In this document: positions 47,038 to 54,466 of the stretch, piece by piece
Layout of the letters: each line of letters opens with the position of its first letter
Position numbering within the stretch: position 1 is the stretch's first letter
NCBI RefSeq assembly: GCF_029537235.1
Contig: NZ_CP120638.1
Coordinates: 868,001 to 932,000 of the forward strand
DNA: 64,000 bases
Reading direction: 5' to 3'
From: Rhizobium sp. 32-5/1
GTDB lineage: Bacteria > Pseudomonadota > Alphaproteobacteria > Rhizobiales > Rhizobiaceae
Made by a program: the position numbers and the translations under genes
The notes under the pieces: model-generated
What the model saw: only the letters and a program-made list of their open reading frames with translations
What the model was told of the DNA's origin: nothing
The model's database searches: none

Positions 47038-47067
47038 ATCTAATCTCTCTAGCAGCTATAGGTTCAA
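47038..47067 (-). promoter_or_regulatory. MerR-type metal-responsive promoter of the CDF gene
   Basis: On the minus strand TTGAAC (plus 47062-47067) and TTAGAT (plus 47038-47043) are separated by 18 bases (19 if TAGATA is used), the stretched spacer of MerR-activated promoters. The spacer dyad CCTATAGCTGCTAGAG (plus 47047-47062) resembles ZntR/CadR/CueR operators. A separate 15-bp palindrome ATCATGTGACATGAT lies at 47023-47037. Confidence 0.65.
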
Positions 47068-47082
47068 GAGGTTTTTTCAGAA

Positions 47083-47505
47083 ATGTACTCGATCGGCGAT
47101 CTTTCTAAAAAGACGGGCGTCAAAATCCCGACCATCCGCTATTACGAACAAATGGGGCTGATCGCAGCCCCCGACCGGACCGAGGGCAACCAGCGCCGCT
47201 ATGAGCGCCGGGAGCTTGAACGGCTGAGCTTCATCCGCCACGCCCGCGATCTCGGCCTGTCGATCGAGGCGATCCGCGATCTGGTGGAACTCAGCCAGCA
47301 TCCGGAAAAGCCCTGCACCGGCGCCGATGCAATCGCCACCACCCATCTTGCCTCGGTGCGGGCGAAGATCGCACAATTGAAAAAGCTGGAGCACGAACTG
47401 GAACGCATCGTCTCCCACTGCGCCGGCCACACCGTCGGCGACTGCTATGTCATCCGCGCCTTGTCCGACCACGGGTTGTGTGAGGGGAGCATGGATGAGG
47501 TTTGA
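47083..47505 (+). CDS. MerR family metal-responsive regulator
   Basis: A 140-residue regulator. The winged helix-turn-helix begins MYSIGDLSKKTGVKIPTIRY and includes YYEQMGLIAAPDRTEGNQRRY; the dimerisation helix follows. The C-terminal loop HCAGHTVGDCYVIRAL with two cysteines matches the metal-binding loop of ZntR/CueR-type sensors, an earlier Cys near residue 79 (KPCTG) probably being the third ligand. Divergently transcribed from the CDF exporter, which it presumably activates when metal is bound. Confidence 0.9.
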   Translation: MYSIGDLSKKTGVKIPTIRYYEQMGLIAAPDRTEGNQRRYERRELERLSFIRHARDLGLSIEAIRDLVELSQHPEKPCTGADAIATTHLASVRAKIAQLKKLEHELERIVSHCAGHTVGDCYVIRALSDHGLCEGSMDEV

Positions 47506-47591
47506 CGCGATCGCGACATCGTAAAATTCGCACCGTTGATGTAATTGGGCAGACCGTTCAAAAACTCCTAAATGCCTTTGTCCATGCCGTA

Positions 47592-47960
47592 TCATCCGGC
47601 TCGCGGAAGTGGCGTCAAGAAAACGCGCTCGTAGCTGATGAAGGGTGGGTTTTCGCCGAAACGTATGTTCGCAGCCACTCCATCTGGATCTTTCGCAACC
47701 TGCTCACGGTACTGCAGGTACGTTTTCTCATCTGGAAAGGTGAATAGTGCGATCGCTACGTCAGTTGCTCCTTGCTTGCCCACGCCTGGAAAACTTACCT
47801 CAGCCTCTTTGGGCTTGTCGCGGGGTACAAAATAGCCATGGTGCTTACCACCATGGCGTTCAATGAGCTCGATCCAAATTTGAGCGTATGCCTCGAACTC
47901 GGAAATTCGATATTGATCCACGCGGTATCGAACTTCGCATGTGACGGGGCGCTTGAGCAT
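47592..47960 (-). CDS. NIPSNAP-like dimeric alpha/beta-barrel protein
   Basis: A 122-residue protein of the NIPSNAP-related group: VTCEVRYRVDQYRISEFEAY, HGGKHHGYFVPRD, and DVAIALFTFPDEKTYLQYRE. Two ATGs (47969, 47960) are possible; MLKRPVTCEV at 47960 is preferred. The fold is a ferredoxin-like dimer with no known catalytic role. It is close to, but pointing away from, the IS remnant that follows. Confidence 0.8.
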   Translation of the reverse strand: MLKRPVTCEVRYRVDQYRISEFEAYAQIWIELIERHGGKHHGYFVPRDKPKEAEVSFPGVGKQGATDVAIALFTFPDEKTYLQYREQVAKDPDGVAANIRFGENPPFISYERVFLTPLPRAG

Positions 47961-48032
47961 GGAGTTCATCTTCTTTTGATCGCGGACAGACCCCTTGGAT
48001 TTTTGCCTTCAAGGGTTCTGGTATCTTATGGC

Positions 48033-48128
48033 ATGGCAAATCTTTCCGGAACAGATCGCTCGCAAGTGCTGCTTCTGCCGGCGGCGGTTGACAACTACAT
48101 CGGGGCGGACAACCCGGTTCGTTTCATT
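48033..48128 (+). mobile_element. Insertion-sequence remnant: transposase N-terminus
   Basis: ATG at 48033 begins about 32 codons matching the N-terminus of IS1182-type transposases (GTDRSQVLLLPAAVDNYIGA, DNPVRFI). Nothing further of the transposase is present: at about 48125 the sequence switches into an unrelated regulator remnant. This is a scrap of an insertion sequence; no terminal inverted repeats are recognisable. Confidence 0.75.
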
Positions 48129-48348
48129 CTGGAAAATCCTGTCCCCGAAACGCTGGGACTTGCTGCGAGCCATGACCGGCGGGGAGCCAATGGCGCTTCG
48201 GGAAATTGCGCGACGCATCGGCCGGGGGCCGTGCATAGCGATGTGCATGCGCTCCTTGATGCCGACATTCTTGACAGGACTGAGGATGGAAGAATCGTTT
48301 TTCCTTAGGATGCCATCCATGTGGACTTCACGCCGCGCGCCGCGTAAG
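48122..48348 (+). pseudogene. Decayed HTH regulator (HVO_A0114-type antitoxin-like) remnant
   Basis: Starts abruptly at the IS junction and reads FWKILSPKRWDLLRAMTGGE, then MALREIARRIGR, the winged-helix core of HVO_A0114-type DNA-binding proteins often found as antitoxin-like regulators. About ten bases are missing before VHSDVHALLDADILDRTEDG, and a TAG replaces the usual Tyr codon after RIVFP, before DAIHVDFTPRAA. Truncation plus deletion plus stop show true decay, unlike the single-base breaks elsewhere. Confidence 0.75.
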
Positions 48349-48376
48349 CCCGTTGACACCGCTCCCGAAACGCGCA

Positions 48377-48439
48377 ATGACTGCCACCATGATCAGAACC
48401 GCAACCATCGCCCGCTGGTATTTTACGCTGCTCCCATAG
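48377..48439 (+). CDS. Leader peptide (probable), 20 or 16 residues
   Basis: ATG 48377 or, in the same frame, ATG 48389 begins a peptide ending IARWYFTLLP-stop (TAG 48437-48439). It contains four successive codons Arg-Trp-Tyr-Phe and ends with Pro before the stop, features of amino-acid-sensing attenuation leaders and of arrest peptides that stall at termination. TTGACA at 48353-48358 with a 17-base spacer would put the transcription start close to the second ATG, so the message may be leaderless, as is known for rhizobial trpL. No Shine-Dalgarno sequence is visible. Alternative hairpins follow immediately. Confidence 0.55.
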   Translation: MTATMIRTATIARWYFTLLP

Positions 48440-48510
48440 GTGCGGCTGTCTGATTTCGTTCAACAAGCCGCCATCAGGCGGCTTTTGTTTTGGATGGCAC
48501 CTGATGGCGG
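48393..48510 (+). promoter_or_regulatory. Attenuator with mutually exclusive hairpins upstream of GNAT gene
   Basis: Segment 3 AAGCCGCC (48465-48472) pairs with segment 4 GGCGGCTT (48477-48484), followed by TTGTTTT: a Rho-independent terminator. Segment 2 GCGGCT (48443-48448) can instead pair with AGCCGC inside segment 3, giving an antiterminator. Segment 1 CCGCA (about 48399-48393 region within the leader) can pair with TGCGG of segment 2. In addition CCGCCATCAGG (48468-48478) pairs perfectly with CCTGATGGCGG (48500-48510). This is the classical layout of ribosome-mediated attenuation. Confidence 0.6.
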
Positions 48511-48531
48511 AAACCCATTCTGGAGCCGACC

Positions 48532-49047
48532 ATGCTGAATACTGCCCCTACCCTTTCGAAGACGCCCACCCTTTCCCAGACCGAGGCGCGACCGCCGATG
48601 GTGACGCTACGCGTTGCAAAACCGCGCGACCTGCCCGAACTGCGCGCGATGATCGCAGCCCTTGCTGCCCATCACGGCGATGCCGCCGCAATTACGCCCG
48701 AGGACCTGGAGCGCGACCTGTTCGGCGTCATGCCCTGGATCACCGCACTCGTGGCCGAAGCCGGCGGCCGGCTGATCGGATACGCCATTCTTGTGCCGCT
48801 TTACCGGGCAAGCGAAGGCCGGCGCGGCATGGAATTGCATCATCTCTATGTGGAACCGGAAAGCCGCGGCACTGGCATCGGCCGCCACCTCGTCGCCAAG
48901 GCCCGCGAGCAGGCGAAGATGGCCGGCTGCGCCTACCTCTCCGTCAGCGCCGCAACCGGCAATTTCCAGGCGCATCGCTTCTACCAGTCCGAACAGTTCA
49001 TCCCCGGCCCGGTAACCGGCATGCGGTATTTGCAGGCGCTGGCGTGA
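48532..49047 (+). CDS. GNAT family N-acetyltransferase
   Basis: A 171-residue acetyltransferase. The acetyl-CoA-binding motif is YVEPESRGTGIGRHLVAKAR, preceded by MELHHL and followed by CAYLSVSAATGNFQAHRFYQ. The N-terminal about 22 residues before MVTLRVAKPRDLPEL are extra and threonine/proline-rich; ATG at 48598 is an alternative. GGAG sits just before the ATG at 48532. The substrate is unknown; the attenuator with leader peptide upstream suggests that the enzyme is induced when translation of Arg/Trp/Tyr/Phe codons slows or when an arrest peptide stalls. Confidence 0.88.
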   Translation: MLNTAPTLSKTPTLSQTEARPPMVTLRVAKPRDLPELRAMIAALAAHHGDAAAITPEDLERDLFGVMPWITALVAEAGGRLIGYAILVPLYRASEGRRGMELHHLYVEPESRGTGIGRHLVAKAREQAKMAGCAYLSVSAATGNFQAHRFYQSEQFIPGPVTGMRYLQALA

Positions 49048-49065
49048 GCGCTTGCACGGCGCGAG

Positions 49066-49452
49066 TCAACGAATGAGCGAGATCGTACAGGGAAGATCAT
49101 CTAGGCTCGCCCATATCTGGTCTGCAGTCACTGCCGTGGCTGCATCCAGGCTGGCCAGCGCCAGACAGGCGCGATCGGCAAAGGAAAGCCCGAGCCTGCG
49201 GCTTTGTGGCCGGAGTTTTGCCGCTGCTTCGGCGGCAGCGGCGTCAAAAGCCACCACCTCCAGCCGCAGGGCACCGAGCAGGCCAAAGGCTTCCCCGGCG
49301 TCCATGCCCTTGTCGATCAGCTTGGCCCCGGCTTCCGAATAATTGACGGCGGAGACGCGGCCTCCGGGCAGATAGGCCGCAGCCCTGTCGGCACCCGGTT
49401 CGGAAAATGCCATGGCCAAAAGGGCGGACGCGTCAAAGACAGCACCGCTCAT
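49066..49452 (-). CDS. vapC: VapC-type PIN-domain toxin
   Basis: A 128-residue PIN-domain ribonuclease. The four acidic residues that bind the metal are in place: Asp7 in AVFDASALL, Glu40 in VNYSEAGAKL, Asp93 in LSFADRACLALA and Asp111 in AVTADQIW. Normal length. Its start overlaps the antitoxin stop by 4 bases (ATGA). Toxins of this type cleave initiator tRNA or other RNAs. Single TA operon on the minus strand with the antitoxin upstream. Confidence 0.9.
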   Translation of the reverse strand: MSGAVFDASALLAMAFSEPGADRAAAYLPGGRVSAVNYSEAGAKLIDKGMDAGEAFGLLGALRLEVVAFDAAAAEAAAKLRPQSRRLGLSFADRACLALASLDAATAVTADQIWASLDDLPCTISLIR

Positions 49453-49946
49453 TCTCGGTTTGCCTCTGCACGGCGCTCGGCAATCAATTCCTCCGAGACG
49501 ACGGTGCCCGGTGCCACAAGCTCCCTTGCCCGCCGCTTCAACTGGTGCAGGGCGACAAGCGGCGTGATGACCCGCAACTCGCCATCGATCACCGAGACGG
49601 TCGCTCGACCGTCACCATCCAGCATCATGGCGTGCCGGATTTCGGCAGGCAGGATAAGATTTCCTTCCGCAGAAATATCGATCGGCTGAAAACCGACCGT
49701 TCCAGGCACTGTTGCCCGCGGCACAGGTGCGCTTGCAGGTTGGCCCGCCATGCGAGACTGAAGTTCCTTTTTCCAATGGGAATACTGCGTAAATCCCGTG
49801 CCCTCATTGCCATCTTCCGCAATATAGCGATCGACAACTTCCCGGCCGCTTGGAACAATGCCAGTCCTTGCGAAAAGCTCATCGCAGATTTGCCAGATAC
49901 GCGCCTTTTCCGAGCCGGGACGAACCTGCAGATGCAGCATGTGCAT
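49449..49946 (-). CDS. AbrB-domain antitoxin with long N-terminal extension
   Basis: A 165-residue partner of VapC. The C-terminal half is a swapped-hairpin AbrB/MazE domain: PIDISAEGNLILPAEIRHAM and VIDGELRVITP, then helices that would wrap the toxin. The N-terminal half is a separate helical domain (ARIWQICDELFARTGIVPSG, REVVDRYIAEDG, FTQYSHWKKELQSR) reminiscent of a KfrA-type DNA-binding helix set. Usual AbrB-type VapB is about 75-90 residues, so this one has double the size. ATG 49946 is behind GGAGAG; 49961 is the alternative. Confidence 0.8.
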   Translation of the reverse strand: MHMLHLQVRPGSEKARIWQICDELFARTGIVPSGREVVDRYIAEDGNEGTGFTQYSHWKKELQSRMAGQPASAPVPRATVPGTVGFQPIDISAEGNLILPAEIRHAMMLDGDGRATVSVIDGELRVITPLVALHQLKRRARELVAPGTVVSEELIAERRAEANRE

Positions 49947-49999
49947 AGGCTTTCTCTCCATCGTAAAAAGAGAACATAAAACTCCACCCCGAAAAACTC

Positions 50000-50024
50000 A
50001 ACGTTAAACGTTATATATAACGTT
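50000..50024. promoter_or_regulatory. Operator of the vapBC operon with three AACGTT half-sites
   Basis: AACGTTATATATAACGTT (50007-50024) is a perfect 18-bp palindrome and a third AACGTT sits at 50000-50005. The cluster lies about 55 bp upstream of the antitoxin start, the right place for autoregulation. Confidence 0.7.
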
Positions 50025-50047
50025 AAATTAAAATATGGATCGAGTTT

Positions 50048-50962
50048 TTACAATGCCGGGATCGCCTTCAAATACGCAGCGATCGCTTCACGGTCTGCCG
50101 CTGGCAGCTTGGCCATGTTTTTCTGGACCTCGACCATCGAGCCACCGACCGAATCGAATTCGGGGGTGAAGCCGGTTTCGAGATAGCTGGCGATCTCGCC
50201 GGCGCTCCAGGCACCGATGCTCTTCGAACCCGGTGTGATATTCGGGATGCGGCCCTCGCCTTCGGGATTGGGCGCGCCGGCCAGCCACATGCCGCTCTCG
50301 AAGCCACCCAGCGCATTGCGCGGCGTGTGGCATTCGCCGCAATGGCCGGGGCCTTCGACCAGATATTGGCCGCGGGCGATCTTCGGATCGCTGGTATCGA
50401 CCGTCACGCGCGGCTTGTCGGTGAAGAACAACAGCTTCCAGCCGCCCAGCGACAGGCGGATGTTGAAGGGAAACGGCAGATCGTGCGACGGCGCGACATT
50501 GGCGCTTTTCGGCAGGGTCTTGATATAGCCGAACAGATCGTTGACATCCTTTGCCGTCAGCCGGGCATAGGAACCATAGGGAAAGGACGGATACAGATGC
50601 TCTCCCTGCTTTCCGACGCCGCGGGTCATCGCATCGCCGAATTCGGCAAGCGTCCAGCCGCCGATGCCGGCCGTTTCATCCGGTGAGATATTGGGGACGT
50701 GGAAGGTGCCGAACGGGCTTTTCAGCGGCAGGCCGCCGGCCAGCACCAGCTTGGCATCGCCCTCGGCACCGGGGACAGCATGACAACTGACACAGCCGCC
50801 GGCGGAAAAGACCAGCGCACCATTGGCAATATCAGCCTCGCCTAGCCCTTCCCAGTGGCTGGCAGGCCAGGGTTCGGGTTTGGTCAGGAACCACCCAGCG
50901 GCCGCGGCAACGACGCCGAAAACCACCAGTGAAGACACCAGCTTGCGCAATCTCTGCCCCAT
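50048..50962 (-). CDS. Diheme c-type cytochrome
   Basis: A 304-residue membrane-anchored cytochrome. N-terminal helix SLVVFGVVAAAAGWFLTK, then two haem-binding sites: CVSCH near residue 57 and CGECH near 207, each within a cytochrome-c domain with NISPDETAGIGGWTLAEFGD and its echo NITPGSKSIGAWSAGEIASY, both with a Met-containing sixth-ligand region. This pattern matches the cytochrome subunit of alcohol/aldehyde or gluconate dehydrogenases, though no dehydrogenase is adjacent. Start at 50962 behind GGGAGAG. Confidence 0.9.
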   Translation of the reverse strand: MGQRLRKLVSSLVVFGVVAAAAGWFLTKPEPWPASHWEGLGEADIANGALVFSAGGCVSCHAVPGAEGDAKLVLAGGLPLKSPFGTFHVPNISPDETAGIGGWTLAEFGDAMTRGVGKQGEHLYPSFPYGSYARLTAKDVNDLFGYIKTLPKSANVAPSHDLPFPFNIRLSLGGWKLLFFTDKPRVTVDTSDPKIARGQYLVEGPGHCGECHTPRNALGGFESGMWLAGAPNPEGEGRIPNITPGSKSIGAWSAGEIASYLETGFTPEFDSVGGSMVEVQKNMAKLPAADREAIAAYLKAIPAL

Positions 50963-51110
50963 CCGTCTCTCTCCCGACTAGCACATACAAAGCGTGACGC
51001 GTTGCGGCGTAGTCTCGCGCAACACGCACTTATCTCAACACAGAAACAGCGTACCGGCCATAGGCCGATACGCCGGAGGGATCGCGCAAAGGGGAAATCG
51101 GTCTACGGCC

Positions 51111-51554
51111 TCACTTCTTGAGACGGTAGACCTCATGACAGCCGCCGCAATTCGGACCGATGGTGCCGAGGGCAGCGCCGACGGCTGCTTGATCGGCGGG
51201 CATTGCAGCCAGGACCGCATCCGCATCTGCACCAAGCTTCAGCGCCTTTGCCTTGAAGTCCTCCATGTTTTCCCAGATCTTCGGGCTTGCTTCCGTGTCC
51301 ATGCCGGTTTCGGAGCCTGCCGGGAACTGGTCGGGGAAGGCCTTTGCCGTCTCGGACATCGTGGTCAGCGATGCGGTGACGACGGCGGCATCATAGGGCT
51401 TCTCACCCTTGGCGATGCCCGCCAGCGCGCCCATGGCGCCGCCGACCTTCTTCATCATCTCCTGGCGCACCATCTGCGGCTCATCGGCAGCGGTGACGGC
51501 GCCCATGGCAAGCCCGGTAAAGGCGATGGCGAACAATGCAGTTTTCAATTTCAT
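51111..51554 (-). CDS. Cytochrome c' / c-556 type
   Basis: A 147-residue periplasmic haem protein. Signal peptide LKTALFAIAFTGLAMGAVTA, then four-helix bundle with the C-terminal haem site NCGGCHEVYRLKK. The C-terminal CxxCH position is diagnostic of cytochrome c' / c-556, which bind nitric oxide or serve in electron transfer. ATG 51554 follows GGGAG; the open frame to 51626 has no ribosome site. It lies downstream of, and in the same direction as, the second LysE-like gene. Confidence 0.9.
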   Translation of the reverse strand: MKLKTALFAIAFTGLAMGAVTAADEPQMVRQEMMKKVGGAMGALAGIAKGEKPYDAAVVTASLTTMSETAKAFPDQFPAGSETGMDTEASPKIWENMEDFKAKALKLGADADAVLAAMPADQAAVGAALGTIGPNCGGCHEVYRLKK

Positions 51555-51713
51555 AAAACACTCCCGGTCCGTTGGCAGGCCCGCAGCAGTCTCGTGCAGC
51601 GGCCCTTCTTTGAATTGCACCGGCATGATTGCATTTTAGAGGGCTGAAGGAAGTAACTTTTTTGAGAAAGCGACGCACCGGAAAACGTATTTCACGATGA
51701 AAACACTCAGGTT

Positions 51714-52348
51714 TCATCTCCCCATCCAGCCATGCCATGCCGTCAGGGCGGCCACGAGGACGAGCAGCAAGCCGACGGCGCGGCCGACATTGGCGGTCAG
51801 CGACGGGCTCGATACCATGACATCACGTCCCTGCCCCGCAGCCAGCGCCAATCCGCCATAGACGCCAAGCTGCGTCAGCGCCGTCATGATGCCCATGATC
51901 ACCGCCTGTGCCCAGATCGGGCCGAATTCCGGTTTGAGGAATTGCGGATAGATCGCGAAGGTGAAGAGGTAGGCTTTCGGGTTCATCAGGCAGGTCAGCG
52001 CGCCGCGCCGGAAACTCGTCCAGCGCGTCAGCCGGACCGAAGGCTCGACGGCGCCGATCGCGATATTGCTGCGCAGAAGCGAGAAGCCGATCCAGGCGAT
52101 ATAAAGGGCGCCGGCGACCAGCAAAACATTGAAGAGCTGTGGCACCAGATGCAGGATGACGCCGACACCGAGCGCGCCATAGATCGAATGAACCACGCCG
52201 CCCGCCATGATGCCCGCTGTCGCCGAGAGGCCGGAGGCGCGTCCCCGGTCAGCGAATTGGCTAGCACGAAGACCATGTCCATGCCCGGCACAATGATGAT
52301 CCCGAACAGAAGGGTGAAATAAAGCCAGAGGTTTTCGGCATAGGTCAT
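51714..52348 (-). pseudogene. LysE/RhtB family transporter, frame broken by one base
   Basis: Starts at ATG 52348 with MTYAENLWLYFTLLFGIIIV and PGMDMVFVLANSLTG, then loses frame at the four-C run (plus strand 52243-52246). The expected next part, RASGLSATAGIMAGGVVHSI, continues in the other frame to the stop at 51714, with FRRGALTCLMNPKAYLFTFA matching the second conserved LysE block. One added base gives a 211-residue protein. The unbroken distal frame from 52208 lacks the first membrane helices. Probably a sequence error. Confidence 0.85.
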
Positions 52349-52489
52349 GTCAGTTGTCCGCCATTTCAAAATTGATCGTCTTAAGGATCAGCTTGTTTTT
52401 CAAGCCGTTGCGCGGTTCTATACAGTGGCGCTCCTGACAGCGTTCTGTCAGGAGCGTTTCGGTGCAGACTTGGAATGAGAAGGAAATTC

Positions 52490-53230
52490 ATGCGCAAGGC
52501 ATCGCGCCTGTTCGAGATCATCCAGATCCTGCGGCTGGCAACACGGCCTGTGACGGCAGCCCGGATCGCGGAGGCGCTGGAGGTCACGGTGCGCTCGATC
52601 TACCGCGATATCGCAGCCCTTCAGGCGATGCGCGTGCCGATCGAGGGCGGGCGCGGCATTGGCTATATCCTGCGCCCCGGCTTCGACCTGCCGCCGCTGA
52701 TGTTTTCGATCGAGGAGACAGAGGCGATCGTTTTGGCCTTGGCGTTGCTGGAGCGCATCGGCGACGCGGAACTGATAGCCGCCGCCCGGCGCGTCAACGG
52801 CAAGATCGCCGGCGCCATGCCCGCACCACTTCGCCAGGCGTTGCAGGGCAACGCGCTGCATGCCTGGGGCACGGTCGCACCGCCGCCGACGGGCGTCGAT
52901 CTTGCGCTGGTGCGCCAGGCGATCCGCGACGAACAGAAGCTCTTGATCGATTATCGCGACGAATATGGCCGGGCGACCGAACGAAACGTCAAACCGCTGG
53001 CGCTCATCTATTATTCAGCGACCGCCGTGATCGTCGGCTGGTGCGAACTGCGCGCTGCCATCCGCAACTTCCGGGCCGACCGCGTGGAAAGCTGCGCACC
53101 GCTGGACGCGCATTTCCGTGGCGAAGGCGATGGTCTGCGGGATTTGTGGATCAGGGGTGGAATGTCACAGCGCCACCTGCCTGACGGCAGGGCGCCTATT
53201 ACAGTTCGCCCTCAGATCGATGAGCGCTGA
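52490..53230 (+). CDS. YafY-type HTH-WYL transcriptional regulator
   Basis: A DeoR/YafY-type regulator with an N-terminal helix-turn-helix (KASRLFEIIQILRLATRPVT, EALEVTVRSIYRDIAAL) and a C-terminal WYL domain (KPLALIYYSATAVIVGWCEL, RNFRADRVES) that senses a ligand, often nucleotides or oligonucleotides. ATG 52490 follows AAGGA. The frame as given ends at 53230, but the tail after LRDLWIR looks foreign: one more G in the run at 53154-53157 would give LWIRGWNVTAPPA and a stop at 53184 (231 residues, the family norm). It is divergent from the LysE-like gene and may control it. Confidence 0.85.
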   Translation: MRKASRLFEIIQILRLATRPVTAARIAEALEVTVRSIYRDIAALQAMRVPIEGGRGIGYILRPGFDLPPLMFSIEETEAIVLALALLERIGDAELIAAARRVNGKIAGAMPAPLRQALQGNALHAWGTVAPPPTGVDLALVRQAIRDEQKLLIDYRDEYGRATERNVKPLALIYYSATAVIVGWCELRAAIRNFRADRVESCAPLDAHFRGEGDGLRDLWIRGGMSQRHLPDGRAPITVRPQIDER

Positions 53231-53356
53231 TAAACGCGACCAAGAAATCGAATATCTGCTAAGGGCGACGCCGCTCCCGTGGAGCCTGGGGCCTTGCGCT
53301 TGGTTCACGCAACTGATCGCTGCCCGCTGGTTTCTTGAGATCTGCGCGTCACGGTT

Positions 53357-53464
53357 CTAGAAAATATAGATCGAAACCGCGACGATCGTTACCGCGACAG
53401 CCAGAAACAGCGTGCGGTTTTGCGCCTGCCGTTCGGCTTTTTTGCCTGTCCAGTCATAGTTCAT
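53357..53464 (-). CDS. Small single-pass membrane protein
   Basis: A 35-residue peptide, NYDWTGKKAERQAQNRTLFL then AVAVTIVAVSIYIF: a short charged N-terminus and one C-terminal membrane helix. Similar tiny proteins starting MNYDW occur in rhizobia from memory. A GGGAT lies upstream of ATG 53464. The longer frame to 53593 overlaps a terminator and is not credible. Function unknown. Confidence 0.55.
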   Translation of the reverse strand: MNYDWTGKKAERQAQNRTLFLAVAVTIVAVSIYIF

Positions 53465-53576
53465 GGGCGTGATCCCGTCAGTGGAGATCACACTATATGC
53501 GCGACAGCTTGCATGAGCCTCTCCAATCGTCGCGCTCTGCTTTGCCTTTAAAGAGCTGAAACGTCTGCTTCCTGAA

Positions 53577-53606
53577 ACAAAAATCCCCGACATCGCTGCC
53601 GGGGAT
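53577..53606 (-). terminator. Rho-independent terminator after sodB
   Basis: On the minus strand ATCCCCG and CGGGGAT (53600-53606 and 53583-53589) form the stem, followed by TTTTTGTTT (plus-strand aaacaaaaat 53576-53584). It lies 21 bp past the sodB stop. Confidence 0.85.
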
Positions 53607-53626
53607 CGTAGTTTGCAAAGAAGGAA

Positions 53627-54226
53627 TTACGCGGCGGCTTCGTAAAGCTCCAGCACGTAATCCCAGTTGACCAGGCTGTCGACGAAGGCTTCGAGATACT
53701 TCGGACGGGCATTGCGGTAGTCGATGTAATAGGAGTGTTCCCAGACGTCGACGCCGAGGATCGGGGTTGCGCCGTGGACCAGCGGGTTCTCGCCGTTCGG
53801 GGTCTTGGAGATTTCGAGCTTGCCGCCCTTGACCGAGAGCCAGGCCCAGCCCGAACCGAACTGGCCGACGCCGGCCGCGATGAAATCGGCGCGGAACTTG
53901 TCGTAGCCGCCGAGATCGGACTTGATCGCCGCATCGAGCTTGGCCGGGAGAGCCGTGCCACCGCCGCCCTTCTTCATCCACTTCCAGAAGTGAAGGTGGT
54001 TGTAATGCTGGCCGGCATTGTTGAACAGCGGCTGGTTGGTGCCGTAGGACTTCTTGACGACCTCTTCGAGCGAGAGACCGGCGAGACCGGCTTCTTCCGC
54101 CAGCTTGTTGCCGTTGGTCACGTAAGCAAGGTGATGCTTGTCGTGGTGATATTCGAGCGTTTCGCGCGACATGAAGGGCGCAAGCGCATCGTAATCGTAA
54201 GGCAGGTTCGGCAATTCGAAAGCCAT
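53627..54226 (-). CDS. sodB: Superoxide dismutase (Fe/Mn type)
   Basis: A 199-residue cytoplasmic superoxide dismutase. Metal ligands fall in LEYHHDKHHLAY, QHYNHLHFW and GVDVWEHSYYIDY (Asp and His). The active-site Gln sits in NNAGQHYNH rather than in the C-terminal domain, as in Fe-type enzymes; the close rhizobial relatives are known to be cambialistic. Start ATG 54226 behind AAGGAGAG. Frame intact, single gene with its own terminator. Confidence 0.95.
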   Translation of the reverse strand: MAFELPNLPYDYDALAPFMSRETLEYHHDKHHLAYVTNGNKLAEEAGLAGLSLEEVVKKSYGTNQPLFNNAGQHYNHLHFWKWMKKGGGGTALPAKLDAAIKSDLGGYDKFRADFIAAGVGQFGSGWAWLSVKGGKLEISKTPNGENPLVHGATPILGVDVWEHSYYIDYRNARPKYLEAFVDSLVNWDYVLELYEAAA

Positions 54227-54466
54227 GGTGGTCTCTCCTTTGTGGTGAATTCGTGACTTCGGTAGGTCGTCACGACGGAATTCCATGAGGCGGAACATAG
54301 GCACCGGCTTGCCAACAGGCAACCGCCACCATCCCAAAATTCGGCCTGTCGCAGGAAAATACTTTCACGCACCCTCGCCGGCTAAGATCGACCCCCGGCA
54401 CAGAAATGTCATGATCCTCGCCCAGTGTCCACGGCACTGAAAAGACAGGAATTACAAGGAGACACC

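Noticed and set aside
47772..48308. 178-residue plus-strand frame read as one gene
   Set aside because: It starts inside the NIPSNAP gene region and stitches together an IS scrap and an out-of-frame regulator remnant.
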